A stretch of DNA of 25,801 nt from Collinsella aerofaciens (GCF_028207065.1 NZ_JAQLFP010000033.1:1-25801); one strand, 5' to 3'; positions 15,638 through 23,198 are shown, counted from the first letter of the stretch. The notes: generated by a model from the letters alone, not told the origin. Made by a program: numbers and translations.

Positions 15638-15649
15638 TTGTTTAAACAT
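15638..15649. promoter_or_regulatory. Putative TreR-like operator upstream of malQ
   Basis: TTGTTTAAACAT matches the shared palindrome at 11 of 12 positions, and its outer flanks (ACATG / CATGT) extend the symmetry. On the minus strand TACAAT (15625-15630) is a possible -10 just downstream, so binding would block RNA polymerase. Confidence 0.55.
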
Positions 15650-15702
15650 GTACAGGCAAGATAAAAAAGTTGGTCGATTTTCGGCGAATGGCTACATGCC
15701 AT

Positions 15703-15739
15703 GAAAAAAAGCCCTGACCTCACAACGTGAGATCGGGGC
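15703..15739 (-). terminator. Terminator of galE
   Basis: On the minus strand GCCCCGATCTCAC (15727-15739) and GTGAGGTCAGGGC (15711-15723) pair with two G-T wobbles around a 3-nt loop. A run of seven T (15704-15710) follows. Confidence 0.9.
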
Positions 15740-15761
15740 AAGAACGGTATGTAGGTTTTTG

Positions 15762-16823
15762 CTACTCGGCGTCGGCGAAGCCGTTGGGGTTGTGGCTCTG
15801 CCAGTTCCAGCTATCGCGGCACATGTCCGCGATGTCGTACTGGGCCTTCCAGCCCATCATGCGCTCGGCCTTTGAGGCATCGCACCAGTTGGCAGCGATG
15901 TCGCCGGCGCGGCGCTCGCGGATCACGTAGGGCAGCTCCTTGCCACAAGCCTTGGAGAAGGCGGCGACGACCTCGAGTACCGAGGTGCCGGTGCCGGTGC
16001 CCAGGTTAAAGATCTCGACGCCGGTCTTGCCGTTCATCCAGTTGAGGGCGGCCACGTGACCAGATGCCAGGTCGCACACGTGGATGTAGTCGCGAACACC
16101 GGTGCCGTCGGGGGTGGGGTAATCGTTGCCAAAGACCTGAACGGCCTCGAGCTTACCGACGGCGACCTGGGCGACGTAAGGCACCAGGTTGTTGGGGATG
16201 CCCTTGGGGTCCTCGCCGATCAGGCCCGACGGATGAGCGCCGATGGGGTTGAAGTAACGGAGCAGCACGACGTCCCACTCGGGGTCGGCGGTGTGAACGT
16301 CCATGAGGATCTGCTCAATCATCCACTTGGTCCAACCATAGGGGTTGGTCGCGGGCTTCTTGGGGTCCTCTTCGGTGACAGGCGGATTGTCCGGATCGCC
16401 GTAGACGGTCGAAGAGCTCGAGAAGATGATGGACTTACAACCGTGGTTGCGCATGACATCGATGAGCACCAGGGTGTTCTCGATATTGTTGTGGTAGTAC
16501 TCGACGGGCTTGCTCACCGACTCGCCAACGGCCTTAAAGCCGGCGAAGTGGATGACACGGTCGATCTGGTGGGTATCGAAGATCTTGTTCATCGCATCGC
16601 GGTCGAGCACGTTGGCCTCGTAGAAGGTGAGGTTCTTGGCGGCCTCGTCGCCCACGATGGTCTTGACGCGGTCGATGGCAACGGCGCTGGAGTTGGAGAG
16701 GTCATCGACGACGACAACCTGGTAGCCACCCTCGAGCAGCTGAACGACGGTATGCGAGCCGATAAAGCCGGCGCCGCCGGTAACGAGGACGCAGGTGTCT
16801 TTGGGGTCGAGTGCTTTGGACAT
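15762..16823 (-). CDS. galE: UDP-glucose 4-epimerase
   Basis: The enzyme interconverts UDP-glucose and UDP-galactose in the Leloir pathway and supplies UDP-galactose for surface glycans. It has 353 residues from the ATG at 16823, chosen because GGAG lies 5-6 nt upstream; the frame continues upstream but without family similarity. It is an extended short-chain dehydrogenase with NAD-binding GGAGFIGS (16-23), the SSSSTVYG catalytic Ser region (135-142), YGWTK with Tyr162 and Lys166, and LRYFNPIGAHPSG. The ending WNWQSHNPNGF is the usual GalE C-terminus. It has its own strong terminator, so it is separate from malQ. No galK or galT is in the window. Confidence 0.96.
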   Translation of the reverse strand: MSKALDPKDTCVLVTGGAGFIGSHTVVQLLEGGYQVVVVDDLSNSSAVAIDRVKTIVGDEAAKNLTFYEANVLDRDAMNKIFDTHQIDRVIHFAGFKAVGESVSKPVEYYHNNIENTLVLIDVMRNHGCKSIIFSSSSTVYGDPDNPPVTEEDPKKPATNPYGWTKWMIEQILMDVHTADPEWDVVLLRYFNPIGAHPSGLIGEDPKGIPNNLVPYVAQVAVGKLEAVQVFGNDYPTPDGTGVRDYIHVCDLASGHVAALNWMNGKTGVEIFNLGTGTGTSVLEVVAAFSKACGKELPYVIRERRAGDIAANWCDASKAERMMGWKAQYDIADMCRDSWNWQSHNPNGFADAE

Positions 16824-17089
16824 GTAGTCTCCTATCGAATCAGGAACACTTCTAGAGGGGAGTATAGCGCAGGCGGGGACGCCCAAATGGTGCACTGTAG
16901 GAAAAGCAGAGGATTATGTTAACGTACTCATATAAGAGCTTGCTCAATTGTTACCTCAAATTTGACAATTGCTTACGAGCCGCCGACCTTGTAGTTTCCT
17001 GCCGTTCGTGGAAATCGTTGGGACGCGCCATATGTACGCTAATATGTATGAGTTGAGCGACATATAAATAAGCATGTAACGGAGTACAT
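16824..17089. other. Divergent intergenic region galE / NlpC-like gene
   Basis: This 266-bp AT-rich stretch should hold both promoters. I see an imperfect symmetry CAATTG (16945-16950) and CAATTG (16966-16971), a -35-like TTGACA at 16962-16967 without a matching -10, and a -10-like TATAAA at 17063-17068 without a good -35. I do not call a promoter. Confidence 0.3.
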
Positions 17090-18295
17090 ATGTCACCAAA
17101 CAGCGATTCCATCCTTTCCCAGGAGCTCTCGCGCCGCACTGCCCTTAAGGCTCTTTTCGGCGCCGCTTCCGCGGCTGTTCTTTTTGGCCTACCCGCCCGC
17201 GCCCATGCGGCTGAGGCCAGCCAAGAAACCACCGACAAACTAAATGCCGCCCAGGCCCAGCTCGACGAGGTCCAGGCTCAGCTCGACAGCATCGCCAATG
17301 AGTACGCGACGCTCGCCAACAAGAATGCCCAGACCCTCAGCGATATCGAAGGCGTGCAGGGCCAGATTGACGAGACGCAGGCTCAGATCGACACCAAGAA
17401 GACCGAGCTCAAAAAGAGGCGCGGCGACCTTTCCGATCGCGTTGCCGCCAGCTACAAGTCGGGCGGCACCAACATCCTGTCGCTGCTACTGGCTTCGGGC
17501 TCATTTGAGGAGCTCGTCGCCAACGCGCATTACGTTGAGAAGATCAACAAGAGTGACCGTGACGCCATTGAGGACATCCAGACCATCCAGAAAGAACTCG
17601 ATACACAGAAGTCCGAGCTCGAGTCGCAGAAGGCCGACCTGGAGAAGCTCAAGGACCAGCAGACGGCCCAGATGCAGGACATGCAGGCCAAGCAGCAGGA
17701 GGTCCAGACGGTTCTGAACGGCCTCTCCGACGATGTCAAGGAGCTCATGGCCCAGCGCGATTCCGAGATTCTTGCTGCTGCTCAGGCCGAGGAGGCTGCC
17801 AAGAAGGCTGCCGCTGCCGCGGCTGCCGCAAACAAGAACAATTCCTACTCGGGTGGTTCAAGCTCGGGTGGCGGATCGTATGCGCCCGGAACTCCGCAGC
17901 AGAATGCCGGCTCGGGCAAGCAGCAGGCTGTCGTCAACGCATGCTACTCCACGCCTTCGCCTGGCCTGAACTGGTGCGCTGCCTGGGTTACCAACGTGTT
18001 CCGCAACGCCGGCGTGGGCTACTTTGGCGGCAACGCGTGCGACATGTTTAACGCCTGGTGCTACAGCTCCGATCGTTCGGCGCTGCAGGTGGGCATGATC
18101 GTGGCCGACTCGTCGCACAGTGGCACCGGTACGCCGGGTCTGCTGTACGGACACGTGGGCATCTATGTTGGCGGCGGCATCGTTATGAGCAACGAGGGCG
18201 CCATTACGTCTAAGTCGCTTGATGCGTTTATTCGGTTCTACGGCACTGGCTCTGGCGTGCGTTGGGGCTGGCTCGGCGGTATTGCGCTGTCGTAA
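17090..18295 (+). CDS. Secreted peptidoglycan hydrolase: coiled coil plus C-terminal NlpC/P60- or CHAP-like domain
   Basis: The protein has 401 residues. The N-terminus has SRRTALK (14-20), a hydrophobic stretch and a probable cleavage after AHA (38-40), so export by Tat or Sec is likely. Residues about 45-245 are a long coiled coil with heptad-like Gln/Leu/Lys content, interrupted near 120-145 by GTNILSLLLASGSFEELV. This is the layout of PcsB/CwlO/RipC-type hydrolases, where FtsEX binding often controls activity. An Ala-rich tract and a Gly/Ser linker (250-276) lead to the catalytic domain, with NWCAAWV (probable nucleophile Cys296) and GHVGIYVG (His355). GGAG 5 nt before the ATG sets the start. 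Substrate bond is not readable from sequence. An inverted-repeat element follows the stop directly. Confidence 0.88.
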   Translation: MSPNSDSILSQELSRRTALKALFGAASAAVLFGLPARAHAAEASQETTDKLNAAQAQLDEVQAQLDSIANEYATLANKNAQTLSDIEGVQGQIDETQAQIDTKKTELKKRRGDLSDRVAASYKSGGTNILSLLLASGSFEELVANAHYVEKINKSDRDAIEDIQTIQKELDTQKSELESQKADLEKLKDQQTAQMQDMQAKQQEVQTVLNGLSDDVKELMAQRDSEILAAAQAEEAAKKAAAAAAAANKNNSYSGGSSSGGGSYAPGTPQQNAGSGKQQAVVNACYSTPSPGLNWCAAWVTNVFRNAGVGYFGGNACDMFNAWCYSSDRSALQVGMIVADSSHSGTGTPGLLYGHVGIYVGGGIVMSNEGAITSKSLDAFIRFYGTGSGVRWGWLGGIALS

Positions 18296-18303
18296 AGCCG
18301 ACT

Positions 18304-18439
18304 GGGCCGCGTGCCCGCCCGCAATATATTTGATTGCCTGCTCGGGCAGTCCTGCGCAAGAAGAAGGCCACATTAAGTGGCCTTCTTTGCGTGCGGAACT
18401 CGCGATCAATCAAATATATTGCGGGCGGGCACGCGGCCC
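18304..18439. repeat. Nested inverted-repeat element with 33-bp arms (terminator-like)
   Basis: Arms 18304-18336 and 18407-18439 are perfect reverse complements over 33 bases. Inside is a second perfect stem, AAGAAGGCCAC (18361-18371) and GTGGCCTTCTT (18377-18387), followed by GTGCGGAACTCGCGAT (18391-18406). The inner hairpin and tail match the element at 8-51, but the long outer arms do not occur there. It begins 8 bp after the stop of the NlpC-like gene, so it probably ends that transcript. It also marks the edge of the lower-GC region to the right. Confidence 0.75.
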
Positions 18440-18519
18440 TCTCGGGTCCTGAGCGCGACTCACCGGACTGGTTGTCTGAATATAGGAAAGCGCCGGTCCC
18501 TTGGGCTAAATACTTAGTT

Positions 18520-20238
18520 TTACTTTACGCTGCGCTTTTTCTTTCCGCCGTAAACGGTTGTTAAGGTTACTGCGCCGACGCTGGCGAACAGCAGGGCGAT
18601 CCACAAAGCAAGGCTGTTTGTATCGCCAGCCTGCGGAAGCTTATCGGATGTTCCCGGTTTGGTGCTGGCAGGTTTTTTCTCCTTGGTGCTGACAGGTTTT
18701 TTCTCAAGAGCAGCAATCGCATCTTCAATAGCCTTTGCCATTGCATCAACTTCGCTCTGTTCAGTGATGTTCTTGTCGCGGACAACAGCCTTGACGGCAG
18801 CTTCTACCGCAGTGAAGTCTTTATACTCATCCTTGTTCAGAGCGTTTACCTTGGCGATAGCTGCATCTACCTTTGTGTAATCAGCATCCTTGTATTGCAG
18901 GGCAGCAATGGCATCTTCGATAGCTTTCGCCATTGCATCAACTTCGCTCTGTTTAGTGATGTTCTTGCCACGGACAACAGCATTGACGGCAGCTTCTACC
19001 GCAGTGAAGTCTTTGAACTCATCCTTGTTCAGAGCGTTTACCTTGCCGATGGCTGCATCGACAGCTGTGTAATCAGCGGGAATGTTATTGGCATCCCACA
19101 CAAAAGTCGGATGTCCAATCCCGGATACCCATTCTACATCGCTTCCTGCATTTGCCTGAAGTCCTACGAGAACATCGTCAGAGTTAAAGTCGTTGGTAGC
19201 GGTTCCGGCTGAGTTGCCGCTTTGTTCATTAGAAACATTTGAACCATATCTGTCATCAGCAGGCCAGAAACAATTCTTTGCATCAGTATTTACGACATAC
19301 CCCAACCAGCAAGTGTTTTCCAAGCCGTCGTTGCCGATTCCCTTCGTAGCGACAAGACAGTTGACCATGCTCACACCTTGGCCAAAGCCAACAATACCGC
19401 CAACGGGAGCCTGAATGGAGTTTACAACGATTTCACCACCAAACCAGCAGTCGCTTATTGTCACCTGTCCCGTATACGAGGCTCCGACAATGCCACCCAG
19501 CGAATCCCAGCAATCCATAGGCTCTAACCCGCCTTCTTGTTCTGCATAGTACTCGCCGTCATAGTTACCCGTAATTGCAGCGGTAGAATAACACTGGCTG
19601 ATACTGTTGTTCCCATTTAAAAATCCTGCAATACCACCTATGAATTTTTCTATATAAGAACCGCCGGTAATGGAACCGGTAGTATAACAGTTTTTAATAG
19701 TGGAATCGGTCATCCAGTCCACCAAAATGCCTTTTCCGTAGGTGGAGGTATCATTCATCGGTATCACGATATCCGCATTTTCAATGCCGAGATTTTGCAC
19801 AGTTGCATTGTAGATAGCACCGAACAAACCATTTCTATACAAGTTATTGTTATTGTCTTTGTTTTCAGATTTTAGGCCCTCATGAGAATACAGGTTATAA
19901 ACTACATGGCTTTGTCCGTCAAAAATCCCCTGAAATGATCCCCAAGCCGTATTGGCTCCGTTACCGATAGAGATCCATTCATGCCTGCCTAAATCCAAGT
20001 CATTATCAAGGTAAACAGTTTTGTCCTTAAAATTTGCTGTATTATCATTGACGAGCTTTGCCATGCCTGCCAACTGCTCGGCTGTTTGCAGATGAAATTC
20101 CGTTTTATTCTCATCATACCAGCTTATATCGGCTGTTCCATCCCAAGTGTCCATGGTGTCTGCCGCAAATGCTGTTATGGGAACAAGCACCATCACAAGG
20201 CACAGCGCAAGCAGAGCGCCTAGAAGCTTCTTCTTCAT
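18520..20238 (-). CDS. Sortase-anchored surface protein with GLUG-like motifs and two C-terminal repeats
   Basis: The protein has 572 residues from the ATG at 20238. GGAGG lies 7 nt upstream of this ATG but only 1 nt before the earlier one at 20244, which decides the start. A Sec signal peptide ends near AFA-AD (about residue 26). The middle holds several GLUG-like segments (LGGIVGASYTGQVTISDCWF, VGGIVGFGQGVSMVNC). Two FIVAR-like repeats of about 59 residues follow, then a Lys/Thr/Pro wall-spanning stretch and a sorting signal LPQAGD, a hydrophobic segment and KKKRSVK. LPxAG instead of LPxTG is a variant. The base composition is visibly less GC-rich than the neighbours and the protein style resembles Firmicutes, suggesting transfer. 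Probable role is adhesion; the ligand is unknown. Confidence 0.88.
   Translation of the reverse strand: MKKKLLGALLALCLVMVLVPITAFAADTMDTWDGTADISWYDENKTEFHLQTAEQLAGMAKLVNDNTANFKDKTVYLDNDLDLGRHEWISIGNGANTAWGSFQGIFDGQSHVVYNLYSHEGLKSENKDNNNNLYRNGLFGAIYNATVQNLGIENADIVIPMNDTSTYGKGILVDWMTDSTIKNCYTTGSITGGSYIEKFIGGIAGFLNGNNSISQCYSTAAITGNYDGEYYAEQEGGLEPMDCWDSLGGIVGASYTGQVTISDCWFGGEIVVNSIQAPVGGIVGFGQGVSMVNCLVATKGIGNDGLENTCWLGYVVNTDAKNCFWPADDRYGSNVSNEQSGNSAGTATNDFNSDDVLVGLQANAGSDVEWVSGIGHPTFVWDANNIPADYTAVDAAIGKVNALNKDEFKDFTAVEAAVNAVVRGKNITKQSEVDAMAKAIEDAIAALQYKDADYTKVDAAIAKVNALNKDEYKDFTAVEAAVKAVVRDKNITEQSEVDAMAKAIEDAIAALEKKPVSTKEKKPASTKPGTSDKLPQAGDTNSLALWIALLFASVGAVTLTTVYGGKKKRSVK
18710..19077 (-). repeat. 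Two 176-nt direct repeats inside the surface-protein gene
   Basis: Bases 18710-18885 and 18902-19077 align without gaps and with few mismatches, at a period of 192 nt (64 codons). They encode the paired DYTxVDAAIxKVNALNKDE...AIAAL modules. Such units can expand or contract by recombination and so change stalk length. Confidence 0.85.
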
Positions 20239-20480
20239 TTCCATTCCTCCAAACTATTTCTATCCGCTATTTACTTCCTCCGACAGCGGGCACGCCGGAG
20301 AAGATAGAAGGCTTAACCGGAAAAGATTGATTTGACAGTCGTGGTTAGGTCTTCAATATCAAACCACCATCCTTCCGGAAAACGCAAAAAGCCGAAGCCA
20401 AGGCATAATGCGTCCTGTCTCCGGCAACCGGTTCGTTATAAATTGTATGAAATAAGACTTGAAAGGCTGAAAAGGCGGCG
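20239..20480. other. Leader region upstream of the surface-protein gene
   Basis: This stretch of about 240 bp lies between the surface-protein start and the stop of the small repeat ORF. It must hold the surface gene's leader and possibly its promoter, but I find no convincing -35/-10 pair on the minus strand. On the minus strand, two frames entering from the repeat array stay open to 20359 and 20345. Confidence 0.35.
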
Positions 20481-20624
20481 CTATGCTCCTGCCGAGCCGA
20501 GCCGAGCCGAGCCGAGCCGAGCCGAGCCGAGCCGAGCCGAGCCGAGCCGAGCCGAGCCGAGCCGAGCCGAGCCGAGCCGAGCCGAGCCGAGCCGAGAAAA
20601 AGTCGCTGCATTTCCATTTGCCAT
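20481..20624 (-). CDS. Small ORF containing the GCCGA array (possible phase-variable leader)
   Basis: The ATG at 20624 has AAGGAGG 8 nt upstream, among the best ribosome binding sites in the window. Ten codons (MANGNAATFS) are followed by the repeat array, read as RLGSA-type pentapeptides, and by SAGA and a stop: 47 residues. Because the unit is 5 nt, gain or loss of one unit shifts the frame. The other two frames run on for about 44 residues (ending at 20359) or 48 residues (ending at 20345). I recognise no family in any of the three tails. It may be a real phase-variable peptide, a leader for the surface gene 240 bp downstream, or a broken gene. Confidence 0.4.
   Translation of the reverse strand: MANGNAATFSRLGSARLGSARLGSARLGSARLGSARLGSARLGSAGA
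20491..20595. repeat. Pentanucleotide tandem array (GCCGA)21
   Basis: Twenty-one perfect head-to-tail copies of GCCGA run from 20491 to 20595 with no interruption. On the minus strand the unit reads TCGGC. Perfect arrays of this length are prone to slipped-strand mispairing. The array begins about ten codons after the start of the small ORF and lies about 250 bp upstream of the surface-protein gene. Confidence 0.97.
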
Positions 20625-20702
20625 AGTCAAGTCCTCCTTCCATATTGTAATTCTCCACGTACGATTGATTTTACCAGCCAATTCAATCATTAGTGGAGGA
20701 TT

Positions 20703-20751
20703 ACAAAAGCCGAAGGGGAGAGGACTTCCTTACGAAGCCTCTCCCTTTCGG
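20703..20751 (-). terminator. Terminator of murB
   Basis: CCGAAAGGGAGAGG (minus strand, 20738-20751) pairs with CCTCTCCCCTTCGG (20710-20723) with one wobble, plus an inner CTTC/GAAG stem. CTTTTGTAA follows. It lies 12 bp after the murB stop. Confidence 0.85.
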
Positions 20752-20762
20752 GGCCTTCTTTG

Positions 20763-21725
20763 TTAGAGGAATTCGCCGACTCGGTGGACTTCTGGTTCTA
20801 GGTCTACTCCGAATTGTTCCTTGACGGTTGCTTGAATGTGGCGGATGAGTTCGTCGACGTCGGCGGCGGTGGCGTGGTCGGCGTTGACGATGAAGCCGCA
20901 GTGCTTCTCACTCACCTGCGCACCGCCAACGGCATGGCCGCGCAGGCCGGCGTCCATGATGAGCTTGCCGGCAAAATAGCCCTCGGGGCGCTTGAAGGTG
21001 GAGCCGGCGCTCGGCATGTCGAGCGGCTGCTTGTCCTCGCGGCGTTGGCGGTAGTCATCCATGTCGGCCTTGATCATCGCGGCGTTGCCCGGGGCGAGAT
21101 TGAAGGTGGCCGAAAGCACGATAAAGCCGTCGTCGGCAATGCGGCTCTTACGATAGCCCAGGTTGAGCTCATCGACATCGAACTCAATGATATTGCCGCT
21201 GCCGCGGGTACCGTCGTCGAGCTGGCGAGCAGGTTTGTAGACGCGCACGGACTCCAGCACATCGGCCATGCAGGCGCCGTAGGCACCGGCGTTCATGTAG
21301 CAGGCGCCGCCGACCGAGCCGGGGATGCCCGAGATGGGCTCCATGCCGGTAAGACTAGCCTCGGCTGCCGCTGCCGCTACGTCCGAGAGCAGCGCGCCGG
21401 CTGCTGCCGTAACATGCGTGCCGTCGACGGTGATGTTAGAGAGGCCTTCGCCCAGCGCCACGACGACGCCGCGGATGCCCTTGTCGCCGACGAGCAGGTC
21501 GGAGCCGTTGCCCACGATGGTGAGTGGCAGATCGCAGCGGTAGCAGGTATCGAGCGTGGCAACGAGTCCCTGCTCGGTGTCGGGCGTGACAAAGACGTCG
21601 GCCGGGCCGCCGATCTTAAACGTGGTGTGCTCGCGCATGGGCTCGCTCATGAGCACGTTGTCCTCGCCGGCAACGCCAGCGAGTGCGCAGAGCAGGTCCT
21701 CGTTAAAAAAGTCATTCTCGTGCAT
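20763..21725 (-). CDS. murB: UDP-N-acetylenolpyruvoylglucosamine reductase
   Basis: This cytoplasmic flavoenzyme makes UDP-MurNAc from UDP-GlcNAc-enolpyruvate with NADPH, the second committed step of peptidoglycan synthesis. It has 320 residues from the ATG at 21725, preferred over the frame's earlier ATG at 21815 because the family-like sequence starts there and AAGGCGG lies about 8 nt upstream. FAD-binding marks are TFKIGGPAD (35-43), VGNGSDLLV (71-79) and GIPGSVGGACYMNAGAYG (133-150). SAGSTFKRP holds the proton-donor Ser242, and EPEVHRVG holds Glu312. The motif SAGSTFKRP and the short length suit the type II enzymes common in Gram-positives. It stands alone, divergent from the LacI-family gene, with its own terminator. 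Confidence 0.96.
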   Translation of the reverse strand: MHENDFFNEDLLCALAGVAGEDNVLMSEPMREHTTFKIGGPADVFVTPDTEQGLVATLDTCYRCDLPLTIVGNGSDLLVGDKGIRGVVVALGEGLSNITVDGTHVTAAAGALLSDVAAAAAEASLTGMEPISGIPGSVGGACYMNAGAYGACMADVLESVRVYKPARQLDDGTRGSGNIIEFDVDELNLGYRKSRIADDGFIVLSATFNLAPGNAAMIKADMDDYRQRREDKQPLDMPSAGSTFKRPEGYFAGKLIMDAGLRGHAVGGAQVSEKHCGFIVNADHATAADVDELIRHIQATVKEQFGVDLEPEVHRVGEFL

Positions 21726-21790
21726 ACGTATATCCGCCTTATGGTGGTCGTTTTCATCAATCGAATGCAATATACCCCACCCGGATGGAT

Positions 21791-21856
21791 TTGGTGCAAA
21801 GCAGCCTGACCCCAATGCATCACATGGTGCAAAGGGGTCAGGTTGCTTTGCACCAA
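21791..21856. repeat. REP-like palindrome between murB and the LacI-family gene
   Basis: Arms 21791-21813 and 21834-21856 pair over 23 bases with one mismatch around a 20-nt loop. The arm end TGGTGCAAAG is repeated at 21825-21834, so with CTTTGCACCA (21846-21855) a smaller alternative hairpin can form. This is the same topology as the element at 454-510. It is placed in the divergent region, upstream of both genes' ribosome binding sites, so it is not a simple terminator. Confidence 0.6.
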
Positions 21857-21965
21857 TCGCGGCGATAAAACAGCCGTCTACCGGATTGGTAAAGTGTTTA
21901 TCATCGAGGTAGAGGGACGGTCGCTATACTTTCAAGAGATTGCGCGAATACTCGGAAGGAGCGAG

Positions 21966-22994
21966 ATGGGCAACAAAGTTACTCTCAAGCAGATTGCCCA
22001 GGAGGTGGGGCTATCCCCCTCGTCGGTCTCGCTTGTTCTCAACAACCGGCCTTGTCGCATCTCGGAAGAAAACCGCAAGCGCATCAAAGAGGTCGCGGCG
22101 CGCAACCACTATGTTCCCAACCAGATCGCGCGCAGCCTGGTCATGCGCGAGTCGCGCACGCTGGGCCTTATCGTTCCCAACATCGAGAGCCGATTTTTTG
22201 CCTCGCTCGCTGGCAGTCTGGAAAAGCGCTGCCGCGAGGACGGCTACGCGCTCTTTATTACCAGCTCGGGTGGAAGCGCCGAGGACGATCTAGAGCTCCT
22301 GCGCCAGTTGGTGACGCGCGGCGTCGATGGTGTGTTCTTGGTCGTGGGCGACGAATTCTCGGACGACCGCGCTTTGCGCGAAGAAGTCAGCCATCTGCCC
22401 ATCCCGGCGGTAATGGTTGACCGTGCCATTGAGGGACTCGAGTGCGACAAGGTGATGTTCGACCACGAGATGGGCGGCTATATGGCCACCCGCTATCTAA
22501 TCGAGCAGGGCCACCGTCGTATTGCCTGCTTGGTTAATGCGCGCCGCTCCAATACGGGTCGCAAACGACTTGCCGGCTATGAGCGTGCGCTGCGCGAGGT
22601 GGGGCTGCCCATCGATGCGCGCTTGGAGTTCGAGAGTGAGTATTACATTCCGAGTGCCTACGAGGCCTCGGAGGCGGTGCTCGCAACTGACGCAACTGCT
22701 GTGTTCGCAAGCTCGGACAACATTGCGCTGGGCCTGCTCAAGCGCCTGCACGAGATGGGGAAGAGCATTCCGGGCGATATCTCGGTGGTGAGCTATGACA
22801 ACTCGGCGGCCGACGTTCTCTTTGAGCCGGCGTTGACCGCAATCGAGCAGGACCCCGGCGTGCTCGCCGAGCATGCTTTTGGCTGCATGTCCAAGCGTCT
22901 TGCCGGCAGGGGCGGCAGGCGTGCCGAAGAGGTCGTTCTGGAGCCGGCGCTTATCGTTAAGGACAGCGTGCTCGAGCTTACTAAACACAACTAA
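21966..22994 (+). CDS. LacI-family transcriptional regulator
   Basis: The protein has 342 residues. The N-terminal helix-turn-helix and hinge helix read TLKQIAQEVGLSPSSVSLVL (6-25) and VPNQIARSLVMR. The rest is a periplasmic-binding-protein-like effector domain with TLGLIVPNIESRFFASL and AVFASSDNIALGLLKRL. AAGGAG 5 nt before the ATG at 21966 sets the start; the open frame reaches 21843 but runs into the palindrome. It is upstream of phosphoketolase in the same direction, 204 bp apart, and the palindromes TAAAACGTTTTA in between have the central CG typical of LacI-family operators. It is a plausible repressor of that gene. The effector is unknown; a pentose or a sugar phosphate would make sense. 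Confidence 0.92.
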   Translation: MGNKVTLKQIAQEVGLSPSSVSLVLNNRPCRISEENRKRIKEVAARNHYVPNQIARSLVMRESRTLGLIVPNIESRFFASLAGSLEKRCREDGYALFITSSGGSAEDDLELLRQLVTRGVDGVFLVVGDEFSDDRALREEVSHLPIPAVMVDRAIEGLECDKVMFDHEMGGYMATRYLIEQGHRRIACLVNARRSNTGRKRLAGYERALREVGLPIDARLEFESEYYIPSAYEASEAVLATDATAVFASSDNIALGLLKRLHEMGKSIPGDISVVSYDNSAADVLFEPALTAIEQDPGVLAEHAFGCMSKRLAGRGGRRAEEVVLEPALIVKDSVLELTKHN

Positions 22995-23096
22995 ACACGT
23001 TTATCAATTCATGCAGATTGAATGTGGAGTACCTGTGACAGACAATGCCGCAGGTGAATGTCTGCTTTGGCCTGTCCATAGGGCAAATCAGGATGG

Positions 23097-23108
23097 TAAA
23101 ACGTTTTT
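23097..23108. promoter_or_regulatory. Putative LacI-family operator O1 upstream of phosphoketolase
   Basis: TAAAACGTTTTT is one base from the perfect palindrome TAAAACGTTTTA. It is spaced 21 bp (two helical turns) from O2, so both lie on one face of the DNA. Confidence 0.6.
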
Positions 23109-23117
23109 TCACCATGA

Positions 23118-23129
23118 TAAAACGTTTTA
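23118..23129. promoter_or_regulatory. Putative LacI-family operator O2 upstream of phosphoketolase
   Basis: TAAAACGTTTTA is a perfect 12-bp palindrome with central CG. It lies five bases before TATACT (23135-23140), a good -10 box, so a bound repressor would occupy the promoter spacer. No strong -35 is visible. Confidence 0.65.
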
Positions 23130-23198
23130 GCAAATATACTAGTCCCAACGAAAGGTTGCCGTATCGGAAGGCGACCGCGCAGCGAAGGGACATAAACA

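Noticed and set aside
20345..20658. Longer minus-strand frames through the GCCGA array as established genes
   Set aside because: They start at an ATG without a good ribosome binding site. I treat them only as alternative read-through frames of the small ORF at 20624.
23041..23090. Possible riboswitch or leader structure before phosphoketolase
   Set aside because: Only short imperfect stems are visible and no known riboswitch core can be recognised.
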